DNA of 33,548 nucleotides from Candidatus Levyibacteriota bacterium. Its GTDB lineage: Bacteria > Patescibacteriota > Microgenomatia > Levybacterales > UBA12049. The notes under the pieces were generated by a model, which saw only the letters and a program-made list of their open reading frames with translations, ran no database searches and was not told the DNA's origin. This document shows positions 33,152 to 33,548 of this stretch, in pieces (position 1 is the stretch's first letter; the number at the start of each line of letters is the position of its first letter). The position numbers were made by a program, and so were the translations under genes. The DNA lies in the NCBI GenBank assembly GCA_027459725.1, contig DAIDHK010000014.1:1-33548 (forward strand), written 5' to 3'.

Positions 33152-33473
33152 TTAATAGCTATAACAAATCTCATCGGTCATATCACAATTCGGAAAAATT
33201 GGAGGATGTAACTCACTAGTTAGTTCATTCCAGTTGCTTGCATCGGGGTGTGGTTCAGTAAGAGCTTTGTAATATGCACTCGCTATCTCGGTCTGACATG
33301 CATTGGAGGGCACTGATATTGGTAGTGGAGTTTTACCATTATATGCATTATAACCATTGTGTTTACAGCTTGGATCCGACCAGCACAGCCCAACACGAGA
33401 ATTAGGTTTTGGACTAAAGCCTATAGAGGGATTTGGTGGATATGATTCGCTGTCTTCAGTTTGTACAGCTGTA
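33152..33473 (-). CDS. C-terminal part of an unknown Cys-containing protein, 5' end cut by an IS
   Basis: The track ORF (33152-33481) starts at a TTG inside the IS end. The real gene sequence begins at about 33473, so this is the C-terminal fragment of a longer protein. It reads RVGLCWSDPSCKHNGYNAYN, ACQTEIASAYYKAL and FPNCDMTDEICYSY. The paired cysteines suggest an exported protein. Family not recognised. The N-terminal part, if present, lies beyond the window. Confidence 0.5.
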
Positions 33474-33548
33474 TTTAACAACTCCTTACTTAAATCCCCG
33501 ACCGTAAGGTCGAGGGATGGAGTATTCCCTGCACCTTTTTTGCGGTAG
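33474..33548 (+). mobile_element. Left end of a second IS200/IS605-type copy, cut by the window edge
   Basis: 75 nt identical to 5936-6010, including the hairpin CGACC-GTAA-GGTCG and the sequence leading to tnpA. The copy has inserted in the gene above. The window stops inside the repeat, which fits a contig end caused by a repeated element. Confidence 0.9.

Noticed and set aside
1-33548. CRISPR array
   Set aside because: No series of short regular repeats with unique spacers; the recombinase-end repeats are hundreds of bases apart with genes between.

Overview
ORGANISM. The window is AT-rich and densely packed, and several genes have little or no leader and no clear Shine-Dalgarno. It combines a serine recombinase, a TraG-type ATPase and a replication-relaxation protein with short secreted proteins and BrnT/BrnA-type modules. 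This looks like a Candidate Phyla Radiation (Patescibacteria, probably Microgenomates-like) genome, but that is inferred from gene style only; no rRNA or ribosomal protein marker is present. TGA is used as a normal stop.

LAYOUT. (1) 1-10695, background region: a partial anchored protein, a decayed IS200-type transposase, an MprF-like aminoacyl-lipid transferase domain, a PAP2 phosphatase, an MFS transporter, an unusual P1B-like ATPase (VPV where CPC is expected), an intact IS200/IS605-type element that truncates a P3A-type ATPase pseudogene, then a PfkB kinase and S-adenosylhomocysteine hydrolase pair. (2) 10795-10870, tRNA-Phe(GAA). (3) 10871 to about 27616, an integrated element entered at the 3' end of that tRNA. 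It holds a serine recombinase, a small gene under a double-operator promoter, a TraG/VirD4-like ATPase, a replication-relaxation protein, a strongly palindromic intergenic region (candidate oriT or control region), and a large copper/metal cargo: CDF exporter, Met-rich membrane protein, rhodanese, two CsoR-family repressors, PH-domain protein, DUF5676-like protein, CopZ-like HMA protein, TauE/SafE-cupredoxin fusion, CopA, a second cupredoxin and a His-rich anchored protein. Small HTH genes follow. (4) about 27617 to beyond 31100, a string of short gene cassettes: BrnT/BrnA, a broken BrnT with BrnA, a PsbP-like anchored protein, and a GH42-like glycoside hydrolase. (5) A truncated gene, and the left end of another IS copy at the window edge.

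MAIN OBSERVATION. Each cassette boundary in region 4 carries the same composite repeat. One side (P) is the 3' end of the serine recombinase gene. The other (T) encodes a conserved alternative C-terminal tail (core LFSIELFCAWI). They meet at a GGCACC(A) core next to a palindrome. At the tRNA the same P half is joined to the tRNA instead of to T, so the recombinase ORF reads antisense through the whole tRNA for its last 25 codons. The simplest reading is a serine-recombinase integrative element with the attachment site inside the end of its own recombinase gene. It would be integrated at tRNA-Phe with recombinase-less satellite cassettes accreted in tandem, somewhat like an integron array or cis-mobilizable elements. 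A testable prediction is that the excised circle restores a different, T-encoded recombinase C-terminus.

The copper genes look like one regulated detoxification unit. Two promoters of identical geometry (TTGACA-17-TAATAT) each have a G/C-tract operator over the start region of a CsoR-family gene. The products would bind, chaperone, pump and probably oxidise or sequester copper at the membrane.
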